Below the pieces are notes generated by a model, which saw only the letters and a list, made by a program, of their open reading frames with translations, searched no databases and was not told where the DNA came from. From Methanolobus sp. (lineage in GTDB: Archaea > Halobacteriota > Methanosarcinia > Methanosarcinales > Methanosarcinaceae): a DNA stretch of 64,000 bases. Positions within the stretch are counted from its first letter, which is position 1; each line of letters opens with the position of its first letter. Both the position numbers and the translations under genes were made by a program. This document shows positions 32,587 to 43,768 of the stretch, piece after piece. The stretch spans positions 1 through 64,000 of the forward strand of contig NZ_JAUXNK010000096.1 in the NCBI RefSeq assembly GCF_030682845.1, in the 5' to 3' direction.

Positions 32587-33756
32587 ATGAAAAACATACT
32601 TGTAATAGGATTCAGTACCCGCAACGCGGTCTGCTCGGGATGCCGTGCAGGCTACAATATGTTCGCAATTGACGCTTTCTGTGATCAGGATATGCTGAAA
32701 TGTGCAAACGCAGCAAAGAAACTTGAAACTCAAGGACGCTTTAACAGCAAGGGTATTGAGCCTGCCTTGCTGACGGAAATGATCAACACTTTTGGAGTGG
32801 ATTTCGATGCTATCATACCCGCATCCGGGTTTGAGACACTGGAACTGCCGGAAAGCAGATTTCCCGTGCTGCATAACAACCCTTCGGCAATGAGACAGGT
32901 TTCGGACAAATCCAGATTCTCAGAACTCCTTGAATCGATAGGGATGCCACATCCGAGAACTTACTCCCGCCCGGAGCTTCAGAATGCCCCGTTTCCGCTG
33001 ATGGTCAAACCTGCATGTGCAGGCGGGGGGATTTTCAATCGCGTGCTATACAGCCCGGAAGAGCTGGACGACTACATGCTTTTTTTGGAAAATGCACAAA
33101 TCCCCCTGAAAAAAGAGGACATGGTATTCCAGGATTACCTCACCGGCACCCCTGCCAGTGTTTCGGTCATATCGACACAGGATAAAGCCTGCACTGTAGC
33201 GGTGAATGAACAACTTATCGGAGTACCTTGGCTTACAAAACTTCCATTTGCGTATTGCGGCAATGTGACACCGATTATTACCCCATATGCCAACCAAATG
33301 AAAAATATAGCTGAAGAGCTAATATATCAACTTGGACTGATAGGGTCCACGGGAGTGGATTTCCTCATTACGGATAGTGGTCCCGTTGTAATAGAAGTAA
33401 ATGCCAGGTTCCAGGGAAGCATGGATACAGTTGAACTTGCAACCGGAACAAATCTATTTGGGGAACATATGGAAGCCTTTGAAGGCAACATTAAACAGGA
33501 AAGAACCCGAAAGCCTGTCTATAGACAATATGCCGCCCGGGCAGTGATGTACGCGGATCAAAGAAGAGTTGTTACAGAACATGCAATGGAGGGAATAATT
33601 GCAAAGAAGACTGCGGATATCCCCAACAGAGGCGATGTTATAGGAGAGAATGAGCCGGTAACATCAGTAATATCCACGGGTGACACCAGAAAAAAGGTAA
33701 TGAGTGAGATCGAACAAAGCGTCATGTTTATACGTCAACGCTTAAATGTAGACTAG
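32587..33756 (+). CDS. ATP-grasp family protein (carboligase-like)
   Basis: LVIGFSTRNAVCSGCRAGYNMFAIDAF; PFPLMVKPACAGGGIFN; TGVDFLITDSGPVVIEVNARFQGSMD. Confidence 0.83.
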   Translation: MKNILVIGFSTRNAVCSGCRAGYNMFAIDAFCDQDMLKCANAAKKLETQGRFNSKGIEPALLTEMINTFGVDFDAIIPASGFETLELPESRFPVLHNNPSAMRQVSDKSRFSELLESIGMPHPRTYSRPELQNAPFPLMVKPACAGGGIFNRVLYSPEELDDYMLFLENAQIPLKKEDMVFQDYLTGTPASVSVISTQDKACTVAVNEQLIGVPWLTKLPFAYCGNVTPIITPYANQMKNIAEELIYQLGLIGSTGVDFLITDSGPVVIEVNARFQGSMDTVELATGTNLFGEHMEAFEGNIKQERTRKPVYRQYAARAVMYADQRRVVTEHAMEGIIAKKTADIPNRGDVIGENEPVTSVISTGDTRKKVMSEIEQSVMFIRQRLNVD

Positions 33757-33876
33757 TCCTGTGAACATGTTCCGGGAAGGTAAAATGCTTGTGTGTGATT
33801 TAATTACAGAGGCTTTTACCAAAACTTAATATTGTAATACATTGCATAAGCATACATTTCACGAGGTGAATGTTTT

Positions 33877-34371
33877 TTGATAGATCTGAATAATCCAGTT
33901 ATCAGGGGATATCTTATCCGGCTGGTGGGCGAAGAAGGGGTGGAAATGATCCGGAATATGCCCGAAGGCGAGGTTACGGATGAACAGATTGCACAGGCGA
34001 CAGGAATACTGCTTAATATCGTGCGCCGGACACTATTCATTCTCAACGAGAACAAACTGGCTGTCTGCAGGAGGGAGCGCGACTCCAGCAGCGGATGGCT
34101 GACATATCTCTGGACATTAGACATGTCAGATATTGAGCCCCAGCTTGTCAAAGAGAAAAAAAGGCTTGTTAAGAACCTCAGGACACGCCTTTGCTTTGAA
34201 GAGGATAATGTATTTTACAGCTGCCCGGAAGGATGCACTCGCATGAACTTCAACGAAGCAACAGAATGTGAATTCCTCTGTCCCCTCTGTGGAGAGGACA
34301 TGATGTTTGAGGATAACCAGCCATTCACAGGCAGGATCCACAAAAGGCTTGAACTGTTTGAAAAAGACTGA
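33877..34371 (+). CDS. tfe: Transcription initiation factor E, alpha subunit (TTG start)
   Basis: NPVIRGYLIRLVGEEGVEMIRNM winged helix plus C-terminal zinc ribbon FYSCPEGCTRMNFNEATECEFLCPLCGEDM; SD GAGGTGA upstream of TTG. Confidence 0.9.
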   Translation: MIDLNNPVIRGYLIRLVGEEGVEMIRNMPEGEVTDEQIAQATGILLNIVRRTLFILNENKLAVCRRERDSSSGWLTYLWTLDMSDIEPQLVKEKKRLVKNLRTRLCFEEDNVFYSCPEGCTRMNFNEATECEFLCPLCGEDMMFEDNQPFTGRIHKRLELFEKD

Positions 34372-34372
34372 T

Positions 34373-34879
34373 ATGATCTCACGTGAGATGGCTTTGAAGA
34401 TCCTGAAAGATTCAGGATGCAACAATGATGTCATAGCGCATTGCATTGCAGTCTCTAAGCTTGCAGTCGATATTGCCGGAAAGTTCTCATCTAAAAAAGA
34501 GTATCCGGACATGGAACTCATAGAATTGGGAGGATTGCTGCATGACCTGGGACGCGCCAGGACACACGGTATTGCCCATGCCATAGAGGGCGTGGCCATT
34601 GCCCGGGAGCTTGGTCTTGACAAGCAGCTCACAGAGATCATCAAAAGGCATATCGGTGCAGGTATCAGCACTGAAGAGGCTGTCCGGTTAGGCCTGCCGG
34701 AAGATGACTACATGCCCCGGACGATCGAGGAAAAGATAGTTGCTCATGCGGATAACCTGATAGTCGGGACAAGAAGGATAACTATGGACGAACGCATTGC
34801 AATGATGACAGAAAAGAATATCGATATTGAGAGCATCAAGAGAGTCAGAGCGCTTGCTGATGAAATTGGCATTCAGTAA
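34373..34879 (+). CDS. HD-domain (HDIG-type) hydrolase
   Basis: MISREMALKILKDSGCNNDVIAHCIAVSKLAVDIA...LGGLLHDLGRARTHGIAHAIEGVAIARELG; start trimmed from the listed ORF. Confidence 0.88.
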   Translation: MISREMALKILKDSGCNNDVIAHCIAVSKLAVDIAGKFSSKKEYPDMELIELGGLLHDLGRARTHGIAHAIEGVAIARELGLDKQLTEIIKRHIGAGISTEEAVRLGLPEDDYMPRTIEEKIVAHADNLIVGTRRITMDERIAMMTEKNIDIESIKRVRALADEIGIQ

Positions 34880-34989
34880 GACACAAGGGATAATTATTTA
34901 TATAAAAATCACTAATGGGTAGCTGTGCAATAAATGCATAACACGTTTTTATCATATCACTTACTCATTTTTAGCTAGAGGTATAACTA

Positions 34990-35622
34990 ATGACCGATGA
35001 TAAGTATTTAAAAGGTACAACCACAGTTGGGATAGTATGCAGTGACGGTGTCGTTATGGCGACCGAACAGCGTGCAACAATGGGGCATCTTATCGCAAGC
35101 AAGACTGCAAAGAAGATATACCAGATCGACGACTTCGCAGCAATGACAACTGCTGGCTCCGTGGGAGATGCTCAGCAAATCGTACGTATCATAAGCGTTG
35201 AATCAAAGCTGTACAAAATGAGACGCAAAGAATCAATGACAATCAAAGGGTTAACAACGATGTTATCAAATCTCCTGAGCGGACAGCGCTACTATCCACT
35301 GATGGTGCAGCTGCTGGTAGGAGGTTATGACAAGCATGGCCCTGAACTATACTCAATTGATGCTCTCGGCGGGAACATTGATGAGAAGAGGGTTGTTGCG
35401 ACAGGTTCCGGTTCACCCATAGCATACGGTGTGCTTGAGGACAGGTATAAGGAGAACATGACCACCCAGGAAGGTGTGGAACTGGCTGTCAGGGCACTTC
35501 ATAATGCCATGAAAAGGGATTCCGCGTCAGGGGATGGGATCGATGTGGTCATCATAACGAAGGATCAGTTCACAAGGCTCGAACTCGAGGATGTGAAGAA
35601 GGTCAGGGAATTACTTAACTGA
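34990..35622 (+). CDS. psmB: Archaeal proteasome beta subunit
   Basis: [41 protein letters not shown]; predicted N-terminal Thr after cleavage of MTDDKYLKG. Confidence 0.95.
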   Translation: MTDDKYLKGTTTVGIVCSDGVVMATEQRATMGHLIASKTAKKIYQIDDFAAMTTAGSVGDAQQIVRIISVESKLYKMRRKESMTIKGLTTMLSNLLSGQRYYPLMVQLLVGGYDKHGPELYSIDALGGNIDEKRVVATGSGSPIAYGVLEDRYKENMTTQEGVELAVRALHNAMKRDSASGDGIDVVIITKDQFTRLELEDVKKVRELLN

Positions 35623-35672
35623 CGCTTACTGATCTTTACTATACATCAAAATGTTCAAGTAATGTTAAATTA

Positions 35673-35698
35673 TGTAATTTTAAAAAATTACACTTTTT
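35673..35698 (+). terminator. Stem-loop plus T-run after psmB
   Basis: TGTAATTT-TAAA-AAATTACA followed by CTTTTT. Confidence 0.65.
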
Positions 35699-35737
35699 AA
35701 ACCCAATTTTTTACTTTTTTACAGGAAGGCTGTTTTA

Positions 35738-37648
35738 ATGGCGGTAGAAGAAGTACTATCTGATCTTAAGAAGAAAATCGAAGAGAAGTTGCCAAGCGGC
35801 ACGACTATTTCTAGTGTTGAATTTGAAGGTCCGCAGCTTGTTATTTATACAGAAGAGCCCAAGAAATTCGCAGATAACGGTAACATTGTCAGGAATCTGG
35901 CAAAAGTACTCAGGACACGCATTGTAGTGCGCCCTGACCCTAAAGTGCTTACACCTCCGGAGGAATCCATACAGAGAATTGCTGAGACAGTGCCTGAGGA
36001 AGCGATGGTATCAAACTACCATTTTGACCCGGATGTCGGGGAAGTCATCATCGAAGCTGAAAAACCAGGCCTTGTTATAGGAAAACACGGTGAGACCCTC
36101 AGAGAGATCACCAAGAAGATCGGCTGGACACCAAAAGTGGTCAGAGCACCACCAATCAAATCAAGGACCGTAAAGAACATCCGTGAGTTCATGCGTACCA
36201 ACCACAAGGAAAGGAAAGACATCCTTAAGGCCGTGGGAAGGAAGATCCACAGAGGATGCACTTCCAAGGACCATTGGGTAAGGATAACATCCCTCGGTGG
36301 GGCAAAGGAAGTTGGTCGTAGTTGCTTTATCATCTCAACCCCTGAGTCCAGGATCATGGTAGACTGTGGCGTCAATGTCGCTTCTGATGACAACATGTCG
36401 CCTTACCTCTATGTTCCCGAGGCTTTCCCTATAAACCAGATAGATGCAGTTGTGCTGACACACGCCCACCTGGACCATCAGGGTCTTGTGCCGTTACTAT
36501 ATAAGTATGGTTTTGAAGGTCCGGTGTACTGTACTCCCCCCACACGCGACCTTATGGCACTGCTGCAGCTTGACTACATAGACGTAGCTGCAAAAGAAGG
36601 TAAGAGGCCACCATACTCTTCAGCAGATGTAAGGGAAGTTCTTAAACACACTATCGTGCTGGACTATGAAGAAGTGACCGATATCGCACCGGATGTCAAG
36701 CTTACTTTCCATAATGCCGGGCATATCCTCGGGTCAGCCGTGTCCCACTTCCACATAGGTGACGGGCTGCATAATGTGGTCTTTACGGGTGATTTCAAGT
36801 ACGAGAAGACCAGACTGTTCGATGCAGCAGTGAATAAGTTCCCCCGTGTGGAAAGTGTAGTGATGGAATCGACATATGGAAGTGCTAATGCTATGCAGCC
36901 TTCCCTCCTGGAAGCTGAGAACAATCTCAAGAACGTGATCAATACAACCCTGAACAGGAATGGTGTGGTTCTTATCCCTGCATTTGCGGTTGGAAGGAGC
37001 CAGGAAGTAATGATAGTCCTTGAGGATGCAATTCGCAAAGGGGAAATACCCAACGTCCCGGTCTATCTCGACGGCATGATATGGGAAGCAACGGCAATTC
37101 ACGCCACCTATCCCGAATACCTGAACAACGATCTGCGCAAGCTTATCTTCCAGAAGGGAGAAAACCCGTTCCTGGCAGAATGCTTCAAGCCTGTGGACTC
37201 CAACGAACTGAGACAGAAAATCCTTCAAGAGCCAGAGCCTTGTGTGATTCTCGCCACCTCAGGTATGATGAATGCAGGCCCGGTTATAGAATATTTCAAG
37301 AAGTTCGCAGACGATGAGAAGAACACCCTTGTGTTCGTAGGTTACCAGGCAGACGGAACCCTGGGTCGCAGGATACAGAAAGGGTGGAAGGAGATTCCTC
37401 TCTCTACCAGCAATGGAACGCATGTTATATCCATGAACATGCAGGTAGAAGTGGTTGACGGCTTCTCAGGCCATTCAGACAGAAGACAGTTGATGGATTA
37501 CATCAAGAAGATGAAGCCACGCCCCGAAAGAGTGTTCACGGAGCACGGTGACGAGCGCTCCTGCCTTGACCTTGCAAGTTCGATACACAAGAAGAACAAG
37601 CTTGAGACAAGAGCACTGACAAACCTTGAAACAGTACGGCTGGTATAA
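35738..37648 (+). CDS. aCPSF1/FttA beta-CASP ribonuclease with N-terminal KH domains
   Basis: KH motif [32 protein letters not shown] motif [12 protein letters not shown]; beta-[27 protein letters not shown]. Confidence 0.95.
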   Translation: MAVEEVLSDLKKKIEEKLPSGTTISSVEFEGPQLVIYTEEPKKFADNGNIVRNLAKVLRTRIVVRPDPKVLTPPEESIQRIAETVPEEAMVSNYHFDPDVGEVIIEAEKPGLVIGKHGETLREITKKIGWTPKVVRAPPIKSRTVKNIREFMRTNHKERKDILKAVGRKIHRGCTSKDHWVRITSLGGAKEVGRSCFIISTPESRIMVDCGVNVASDDNMSPYLYVPEAFPINQIDAVVLTHAHLDHQGLVPLLYKYGFEGPVYCTPPTRDLMALLQLDYIDVAAKEGKRPPYSSADVREVLKHTIVLDYEEVTDIAPDVKLTFHNAGHILGSAVSHFHIGDGLHNVVFTGDFKYEKTRLFDAAVNKFPRVESVVMESTYGSANAMQPSLLEAENNLKNVINTTLNRNGVVLIPAFAVGRSQEVMIVLEDAIRKGEIPNVPVYLDGMIWEATAIHATYPEYLNNDLRKLIFQKGENPFLAECFKPVDSNELRQKILQEPEPCVILATSGMMNAGPVIEYFKKFADDEKNTLVFVGYQADGTLGRRIQKGWKEIPLSTSNGTHVISMNMQVEVVDGFSGHSDRRQLMDYIKKMKPRPERVFTEHGDERSCLDLASSIHKKNKLETRALTNLETVRLV

Positions 37649-37690
37649 CCGTACCGTGTTTCTCTTTTCTTATACCTTGTTTTCTTATTT

Positions 37691-38362
37691 TTAATTCGTT
37701 CGCTGACCAGGATCTTCTGATACAGCCAGCCCTTTGAGATAAGCAATAAGTGAGGGATGGTCTTTGAAAACCCTGTCAGCACCGGCTACTTTTTCAGTAG
37801 GTATGTATGTTGCAACTGCTACGCAGTACATACCGGCTTTTTTAGCAGACTGCACCCCAAGAGGAGCGTTCTCAACAACCATACACTCCACAGCGTCAAT
37901 GCCAAGCCTACCGGCAGCCTTGACATAAGGTTCCGGGTCAGGTTTCCCGTTCTCTACGTCCTCTCCCGTGATGCGCACATCAAAAATACCAGGATAGAAC
38001 CTGTCCATAAGGTCGTTCACGATGGTCTTGTCTGCACCTGAAGCAACTGCAAGCTTATAACTGCCTTTCAATGACTGAAGGCACTCAAGCATTCCGTCAA
38101 AAGGCTCTGCCTTGCTATTTTTCATGAAATGCTCCCTTTTTTTAGTGAGAAGGGAATCGTAATTATCTTTTCCGGGCTTTTTATCAGTCTTCCTGAAAAT
38201 AGTATTGATCACACCAACATGGTTTGCTCCTTCCACTTCATATATTTCCTCTTTACGCACATCTATGCCTTCTTCTTTGAAAACCTGCACCCAGGCCTGT
38301 GCATGGTAAGGCATGGAATCCACAAGTACCCCATCCGAATCGAAAATAATTCCCTTTAACAT
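37691..38362 (-). CDS. HAD-superfamily hydrolase (beta-phosphoglucomutase-like)
   Basis: MLKGIIFDSDGVLVDSMPYHAQAW; KLAVASGADKTIV; GKPDPEPYVKAAGRLGI. Confidence 0.9.
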   Translation of the reverse strand: MLKGIIFDSDGVLVDSMPYHAQAWVQVFKEEGIDVRKEEIYEVEGANHVGVINTIFRKTDKKPGKDNYDSLLTKKREHFMKNSKAEPFDGMLECLQSLKGSYKLAVASGADKTIVNDLMDRFYPGIFDVRITGEDVENGKPDPEPYVKAAGRLGIDAVECMVVENAPLGVQSAKKAGMYCVAVATYIPTEKVAGADRVFKDHPSLIAYLKGLAVSEDPGQRTN

Positions 38363-38540
38363 ATTGAATGGTATTGCAGCCTATCTTAGAATAAGTTTAC
38401 CAGCAAAATATGAGATGATAGATCATGCATTGAAACTAAATGCAGAAAAAGGAACATGTCAGACATAGGAGCCTGAATCCATCACGAATAATAATTGGGG
38501 TTAACAACAATTATATACGGGTAATGAAATCTTACATGGC

Positions 38541-40910
38541 ATGGATTTGTTTACAGCAATTACACTGGCGGTTTTTTTGCCATTTATCATGGCCGGTATA
38601 TTGCCTGCTGCAGAAAAGGTCCTGAAGAACAGGATTGGATGGTATGCAACAGCAACAGCTTTCCTGTCTTTGCTGCTGGTGGCACTGGCTGTGCCGTCTG
38701 TAGTGAACGGAGAGAACGTCCAGGGTTCTGTTGCATGGCTTCCATCATTGGGAATCGAGATGTCCTTCTACGGAGACGGACTCAGTATAATGTTTGGGCT
38801 GATAGTTTCCGGAATTGGCATACTTATAATGGCATACTCCAATGAATACATGTCAAAGCGCGAAGACCTTTCCCGTTATTACAGGCAGTTGCTCATGTTC
38901 ATGGGATCTATGCTTGGGATGGTCTTTTCGTCCAATATTATCCAGCTGTTCATATTCTGGGAGCTTACAAGCATCACATCCTTCATGCTTATCGGATACT
39001 GGCGCAACCGCCCCATGTCCGTTTACGGAGCTACCAAATCCCTGCTTATAACAGCCAGTGGTGGGATTTTCATGCTTGCTGGCTTCCTGGTACTAAATAT
39101 CATCACAGGCACCTTTGACATTGCCACTGTCCTGCAAAACGAGTCCATGATAGAGACAATAAAAGGACATGAGTTCTTTCTCTTTGCACTTGTCCTCATC
39201 CTGATAGGAGCGGCCGCAAAATCGGCGCAGGGACCTTTCTATATATGGCTCCCCAACGCAATGGAGGCACCAACTCCTGTAAGCGCATTCCTTCACTCAG
39301 CCACCATGGTTAAGGCAGGCATCTACCTTGTTGCCAGGATACACCCGATATTTTCCGGAACTGATGCATGGTTCATCCTGGTAAGCGGACTGGGGATCAT
39401 TACCATGCTGGCAGCAGGGTTCCTTGCTTTCCGCCAGACGGATATCAAGGGAATACTTGCCTATTCGACCATCAGCCAGCTGGCCTATATGATGGCCATG
39501 TACGGCTACACCACCTACCAATACCCTGGCATAGGAGTGGCAGCTGCAACATTCCATCTGCTCAATCATGCAACTTTCAAGGCATGTCTTTTCCTAGTTG
39601 CTGGTATCGTAGCCCATGAGACAGCTACAAGGGATATAACAAAAATGGGCGGGCTTCGCAAGGATATGCCCGTGACGTTCATCATCGGCTCAATAGCTGC
39701 CCTTGCCATGGCAGGCGTACCGCCTCTTAACGGTTTCCTCAGCAAGGAGATGTTCTATGAAAGCTCACTGGAGATGGGACATCTGCTGGGAGGACCGCTA
39801 GAATACCTGATACCTGCAGCCGCAGTTCTTGGAGGTGTCTTTACATTTGCCTATTCGATCAGGTTCATAGACGGTATATTCCTTGGAAAAAGGCGCAGTG
39901 AACATCTTCCTAAACATATGCATGAGCCATCTCTGATCATGCTCGTCCCGCCCGCATTCCTGGCGGTTCTTGTCATCCTTATAGGCCTTTTCCCCTCTGT
40001 TGCAGTCCACTATATAATCGAGCCGGCAGCAGCAGGTATATTGCTTCAGGAAGTGCACCTTCACGTGTCACTCTGGCATGGGTTCACAACAGCACTCATG
40101 ATGACGATCATAACCTTCATCGCAGGTATTGCATTATACACAAAGTATGATACCATTGCAGCCTGGCAGGATCGGATGAATGCTCGATACCCCTGGTTCA
40201 GTATCAACTATGCCTATGACAGGATAGTGAACGGGGCACCGGGAAAAAGTGCGGCCTTTGCAGCCGTTATGCAGCCAGGACCTGTAAAACCGTATCTTGT
40301 TGCACTCCTGCTATTGTTCCTGGTTCTCGGGGCCATACCTGCCATGCTGGTTGCAACCACACTGGTTCCGGCTGACCTTAACTTTAACGTACCCCCTTAT
40401 GAAGGAATCCTTCTCGGTCTTATTGTACTAGCTGCTCTTGGTACGGCAATCCTCAGGAAGTACCTGCATGCTGTAATTGCAGTCTCTGCAGTTGGATATC
40501 TCATAAGCCTAGTGTTCATATACCTGCAAGCGCCTGATCTGGCAATGACACAGATCCTTGTAGAAACCCTTTTCACCATAATCTTCCTGCTGGTCATACT
40601 AAAGATACCCCAGACATTCAGGGAGAATCTCACAAGATCAGTCCTGGCGAGAGATCTGCTGATATCTTCTGCAGTGGGTATCACGGTACTGGTACTGCTG
40701 CTTAACGCAACCCAGGGGATAGCATCTCCTTTTGAATCAATATCATACTACTTTATCGAGAACAGTGTTCCGCTTGCAAGAGGGCACAACATGGTAAATG
40801 TGATACTGGTCGATTTCAGGGGATACGATACCCTGGGAGAAATAGTAGTACTCTGCCTGGCAGGGCTGGGGGTTTATAACCTTATTAAAAGCAGGAGTGA
40901 TAGCAAGTGA
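38541..40910 (+). CDS. mrpA: Mrp-type Na+/H+ antiporter subunit A
   Basis: NuoL-like polytopic protein of 789 aa with C-terminal MrpA-specific helices (PDLAMTQILVETLFTIIFLLVI). Confidence 0.93.
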   Translation: MDLFTAITLAVFLPFIMAGILPAAEKVLKNRIGWYATATAFLSLLLVALAVPSVVNGENVQGSVAWLPSLGIEMSFYGDGLSIMFGLIVSGIGILIMAYSNEYMSKREDLSRYYRQLLMFMGSMLGMVFSSNIIQLFIFWELTSITSFMLIGYWRNRPMSVYGATKSLLITASGGIFMLAGFLVLNIITGTFDIATVLQNESMIETIKGHEFFLFALVLILIGAAAKSAQGPFYIWLPNAMEAPTPVSAFLHSATMVKAGIYLVARIHPIFSGTDAWFILVSGLGIITMLAAGFLAFRQTDIKGILAYSTISQLAYMMAMYGYTTYQYPGIGVAAATFHLLNHATFKACLFLVAGIVAHETATRDITKMGGLRKDMPVTFIIGSIAALAMAGVPPLNGFLSKEMFYESSLEMGHLLGGPLEYLIPAAAVLGGVFTFAYSIRFIDGIFLGKRRSEHLPKHMHEPSLIMLVPPAFLAVLVILIGLFPSVAVHYIIEPAAAGILLQEVHLHVSLWHGFTTALMMTIITFIAGIALYTKYDTIAAWQDRMNARYPWFSINYAYDRIVNGAPGKSAAFAAVMQPGPVKPYLVALLLLFLVLGAIPAMLVATTLVPADLNFNVPPYEGILLGLIVLAALGTAILRKYLHAVIAVSAVGYLISLVFIYLQAPDLAMTQILVETLFTIIFLLVILKIPQTFRENLTRSVLARDLLISSAVGITVLVLLLNATQGIASPFESISYYFIENSVPLARGHNMVNVILVDFRGYDTLGEIVVLCLAGLGVYNLIKSRSDSK

Positions 40911-41323
40911 CAACCCTGATAACCAAGACCGTATCAAAGGCATGCGTGCCCATAATCATATTATTCTCCGTCTCCCTGCTGTTTGCAGGGCATGATCTTC
41001 CCGGAGGCGGATTCATAGGAGGGGTGATGTTTGCTTCTGCAATCTCCTTACTGTATGTGGCTTTCGGATTGAAATATATTGATTCCATTTACAGTTACCA
41101 GTGGGACAAATGGTTTGGCGCTGGCCTGCTGCTTGCCTCCCTTACAGGCTTTGGAGCCATGCTCTTCGGATATAATTTCCTCAGAAGCTTATATATGCTG
41201 GTCAGCCTGCCATTGTTAGGTGATGTCAAGCTGCTATCAACAACCCTTTTTGACATAGGGGTATATCTTGTGGTCATTGGCAGCCTGCTTTATGTGTTCA
41301 AGGGTACAGGTGAGGATGAATGA
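40907..41323 (+). CDS. mrpB: Mrp-type Na+/H+ antiporter subunit B
   Basis: FAGHDLPGGGFIGGVMFASAISLLYVAFG; 4-nt overlap with mrpA. Confidence 0.92.
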   Translation: MTTLITKTVSKACVPIIILFSVSLLFAGHDLPGGGFIGGVMFASAISLLYVAFGLKYIDSIYSYQWDKWFGAGLLLASLTGFGAMLFGYNFLRSLYMLVSLPLLGDVKLLSTTLFDIGVYLVVIGSLLYVFKGTGEDE

Positions 41324-41739
41324 ACAATACACTGCTCTCTGTTTGCATAGCGCTGCTTTTTGCGATTGGTACATTCATGATCCTCAGAAGAGACATGATA
41401 AAAGTAGTCATAGGTATCACGGTCCTTTCCCATGCAACAAACCTTCTTATTGTATCAACAGGAGCTTTTCTTGGAGGGAGGGCACCCATAATCACCAGCG
41501 ACGATGCAGGCAGCCCATCAGGCATCATTTTCACAGACGATCTTGCAAGCGGTATTCTTGCCCCTGTTATCCCAGAAGGGACAGAAATGGTGTTTGTAGA
41601 CCCTCTGGTACAGGCCCTCACGCTCACCGCAATAGTGATCAGTCTTGCTATAACTGCTTTCCTGCTAATACTTTGCTATCGTATCTACCAGGAACATGGC
41701 ACAACTGATGTGAGTGAGATCAGGAGGCTGAAAGGATAA
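41320..41739 (+). CDS. mrpC: Mrp-type Na+/H+ antiporter subunit C
   Basis: NuoK-like: MIKVVIGITVLSHATNLLIVSTG...DPLVQALTLTAIVISLAITAFLL. Confidence 0.92.
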   Translation: MNNTLLSVCIALLFAIGTFMILRRDMIKVVIGITVLSHATNLLIVSTGAFLGGRAPIITSDDAGSPSGIIFTDDLASGILAPVIPEGTEMVFVDPLVQALTLTAIVISLAITAFLLILCYRIYQEHGTTDVSEIRRLKG

Positions 41740-43277
41740 TGGATACAATGCAACAAGTCCCCATGATCCTGATTGCCCTGCCCATAATATTCGCAGCGAT
41801 AACTGTGCTTTTCAGATCAAAGTCGGGCTTACAGAAAGCTCTTAACATAGGCGTGTTTGCCATTCTGTTTGTCATGAGCCTCAGTCTTTTATTCCATGTA
41901 TGGAACAATGGTATCCTTGTTTATGAGGTCGGCGAATGGGGCAAATACGGCATACTGCTTGTTGCAGACCTTCTTGGTGCAGGCATGGTGGTCCTCAGTT
42001 CCCTGATATCCCTGATGGCCATGATATATGCCACGGACTATATGGACAGAAAAGCCCTGGATGCCACATTCTTCCCGCTTTTCAATCTGATGGCTGCGGG
42101 CCTTAACGGCATATTCCTCACGGGGGATATATTCAACATGTTCGTCTTCTTTGAAGTTCTGGTGCTCTCTTCCTGCGGGCTTATAGTCCTGACAGGCAGG
42201 GGTGACCACACAAAAATGGCAGACAAGCTGGAGGCCATATTCAAATACCTGATACTTAACATGGTGAGCATCATCCTGATGCTGGTTGCCATTGCTTCTC
42301 TCTATGCAACCGTAGGCACGCTCAATATGGCAGATATTGCGGTCAAAATAGCATATCTGGCTGAGACAGGAACGCTTCCCTGGCACATCCACGTCATTGC
42401 AATGATGCTTATTGTGGTCTTTGGATACAAAGCAGCCTTGTTTCCCCTGCACTTCTGGCTTGCGGATGTGCATCCATCAGCACCTGCACCTATCCATGCA
42501 ATGCTTAGTGGAATGGTGATCAAGGTCGGAGTGTATGGTATCCTTAGGGTCCACTACCTGATATTCCAGGAGTCCATGTTCATGCTTCAACCAGTGCTGA
42601 TCCTGCTATCGCTTGTGACAATAGCAGTGGGAGCTACTTCAGCAGTGGGTCAGTATGATCTTAAAAGGCTGCTTGCGTATTCAAGTGTAAGCCAGATAGG
42701 TTATGTGCTGCTTGGGGTAGGCATGGGAACTGCTTATGCGCTGACTGCAGCTATGGTTTATCTCGTCAACCACGCCATTGCCAAATCCATGCTTTTCCTG
42801 GCTACGGGAGAAACGCTTTACCATGCAGGTACAAAGGACATAAGAAAGATGGGAGGGTTCGTCCAGTCAGCCCCCTTCCTCAGTGTCATATTCCTGATCG
42901 GTGCCATGTCAATTGCAGGACTTCCACCCACAGGAGGGTTCTTTGCCAAGCTTGTGCTCTTTGATGCAGGTCTTGGCGCGGAGTATTATATTCCCATCGG
43001 GATAGCACTTGTATTTGCAATTTTCACACTCTTCTATCTGTTCAGGACATGGCTGTCCATCTTCTGGGGAGAGGTAAAGGAACATGACAAAGAAGATACA
43101 TATAAATCCCGTAATCCGACCATTGCGATCAAGATATCCCTTGCCCTGCTGGCCTGTGTGGTCATATTCCTGGGAGTGTATCCCGAACCCCTGATAGTAC
43201 TTTCAAGCACAATAGCAGAGCAATTGCTTGACCCGCAGCCATATATAGCAGCCGTACTTGAGAGGAGTGTACGATGA
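41739..43277 (+). CDS. mrpD: Mrp-type Na+/H+ antiporter subunit D
   Basis: NuoN/M-like 512 aa: FPLHFWLADVHPSAPAPIHAMLSGMVIKVGVYGILR. Confidence 0.93.
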   Translation: MDTMQQVPMILIALPIIFAAITVLFRSKSGLQKALNIGVFAILFVMSLSLLFHVWNNGILVYEVGEWGKYGILLVADLLGAGMVVLSSLISLMAMIYATDYMDRKALDATFFPLFNLMAAGLNGIFLTGDIFNMFVFFEVLVLSSCGLIVLTGRGDHTKMADKLEAIFKYLILNMVSIILMLVAIASLYATVGTLNMADIAVKIAYLAETGTLPWHIHVIAMMLIVVFGYKAALFPLHFWLADVHPSAPAPIHAMLSGMVIKVGVYGILRVHYLIFQESMFMLQPVLILLSLVTIAVGATSAVGQYDLKRLLAYSSVSQIGYVLLGVGMGTAYALTAAMVYLVNHAIAKSMLFLATGETLYHAGTKDIRKMGGFVQSAPFLSVIFLIGAMSIAGLPPTGGFFAKLVLFDAGLGAEYYIPIGIALVFAIFTLFYLFRTWLSIFWGEVKEHDKEDTYKSRNPTIAIKISLALLACVVIFLGVYPEPLIVLSSTIAEQLLDPQPYIAAVLERSVR

Positions 43278-43768
43278 GACAATATATTGCTTATGCACTG
43301 GCCCTGGGAATCGTCTGGTGTTTTGTCAGCGGAGAAGCCAGTATATTGAATTTTATGGTTGGCTCTGTGCTGGGTATTCTGATCATCTGGTCTCTGAGGA
43401 AGCTATACCAGCCTGATGAGGAAGTGCCTTACAAGAACATCTTAGCACGCATTCCAAAAATTGCAACCTTCTTTGCCATCCTCACGATAGAGATCACAAA
43501 AGCAAGTATCCTGATAGCAAAGATAGTCCTGTGGCCAAAGCTGGATATCAAGCCCGGAATAATAGCGGTTCCCATACGTGCAACAAAGGACGTGTCCATT
43601 ACAGCTATTGCAAATACGATCAGCCTTACCCCCGGGACAATCACGATAGATGTATCGGATGATCTGACAAAGATCTATGTCCATTCAATAGATGCTTCGG
43701 ATCCTGAGGCACTTAAGGTATCTATCCGCGACAAACTCGAAAAATATGTACTGGAGGCCTTTGAATGA
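43274..43768 (+). CDS. mrpE: Mrp-type Na+/H+ antiporter subunit E
   Basis: Position and ANTISLTPGTITIDVSDDLTKIYVHSID motif. Confidence 0.9.
   Translation: MRQYIAYALALGIVWCFVSGEASILNFMVGSVLGILIIWSLRKLYQPDEEVPYKNILARIPKIATFFAILTIEITKASILIAKIVLWPKLDIKPGIIAVPIRATKDVSITAIANTISLTPGTITIDVSDDLTKIYVHSIDASDPEALKVSIRDKLEKYVLEAFE

Noticed and set aside
33865-33892. ATG-initiated mini-ORF overlapping the tfe TTG start (MFFDRSE*)
   Set aside because: Only seven codons; the TTG frame matches TFE and has suitable SD spacing, so the mini-ORF is probably incidental.
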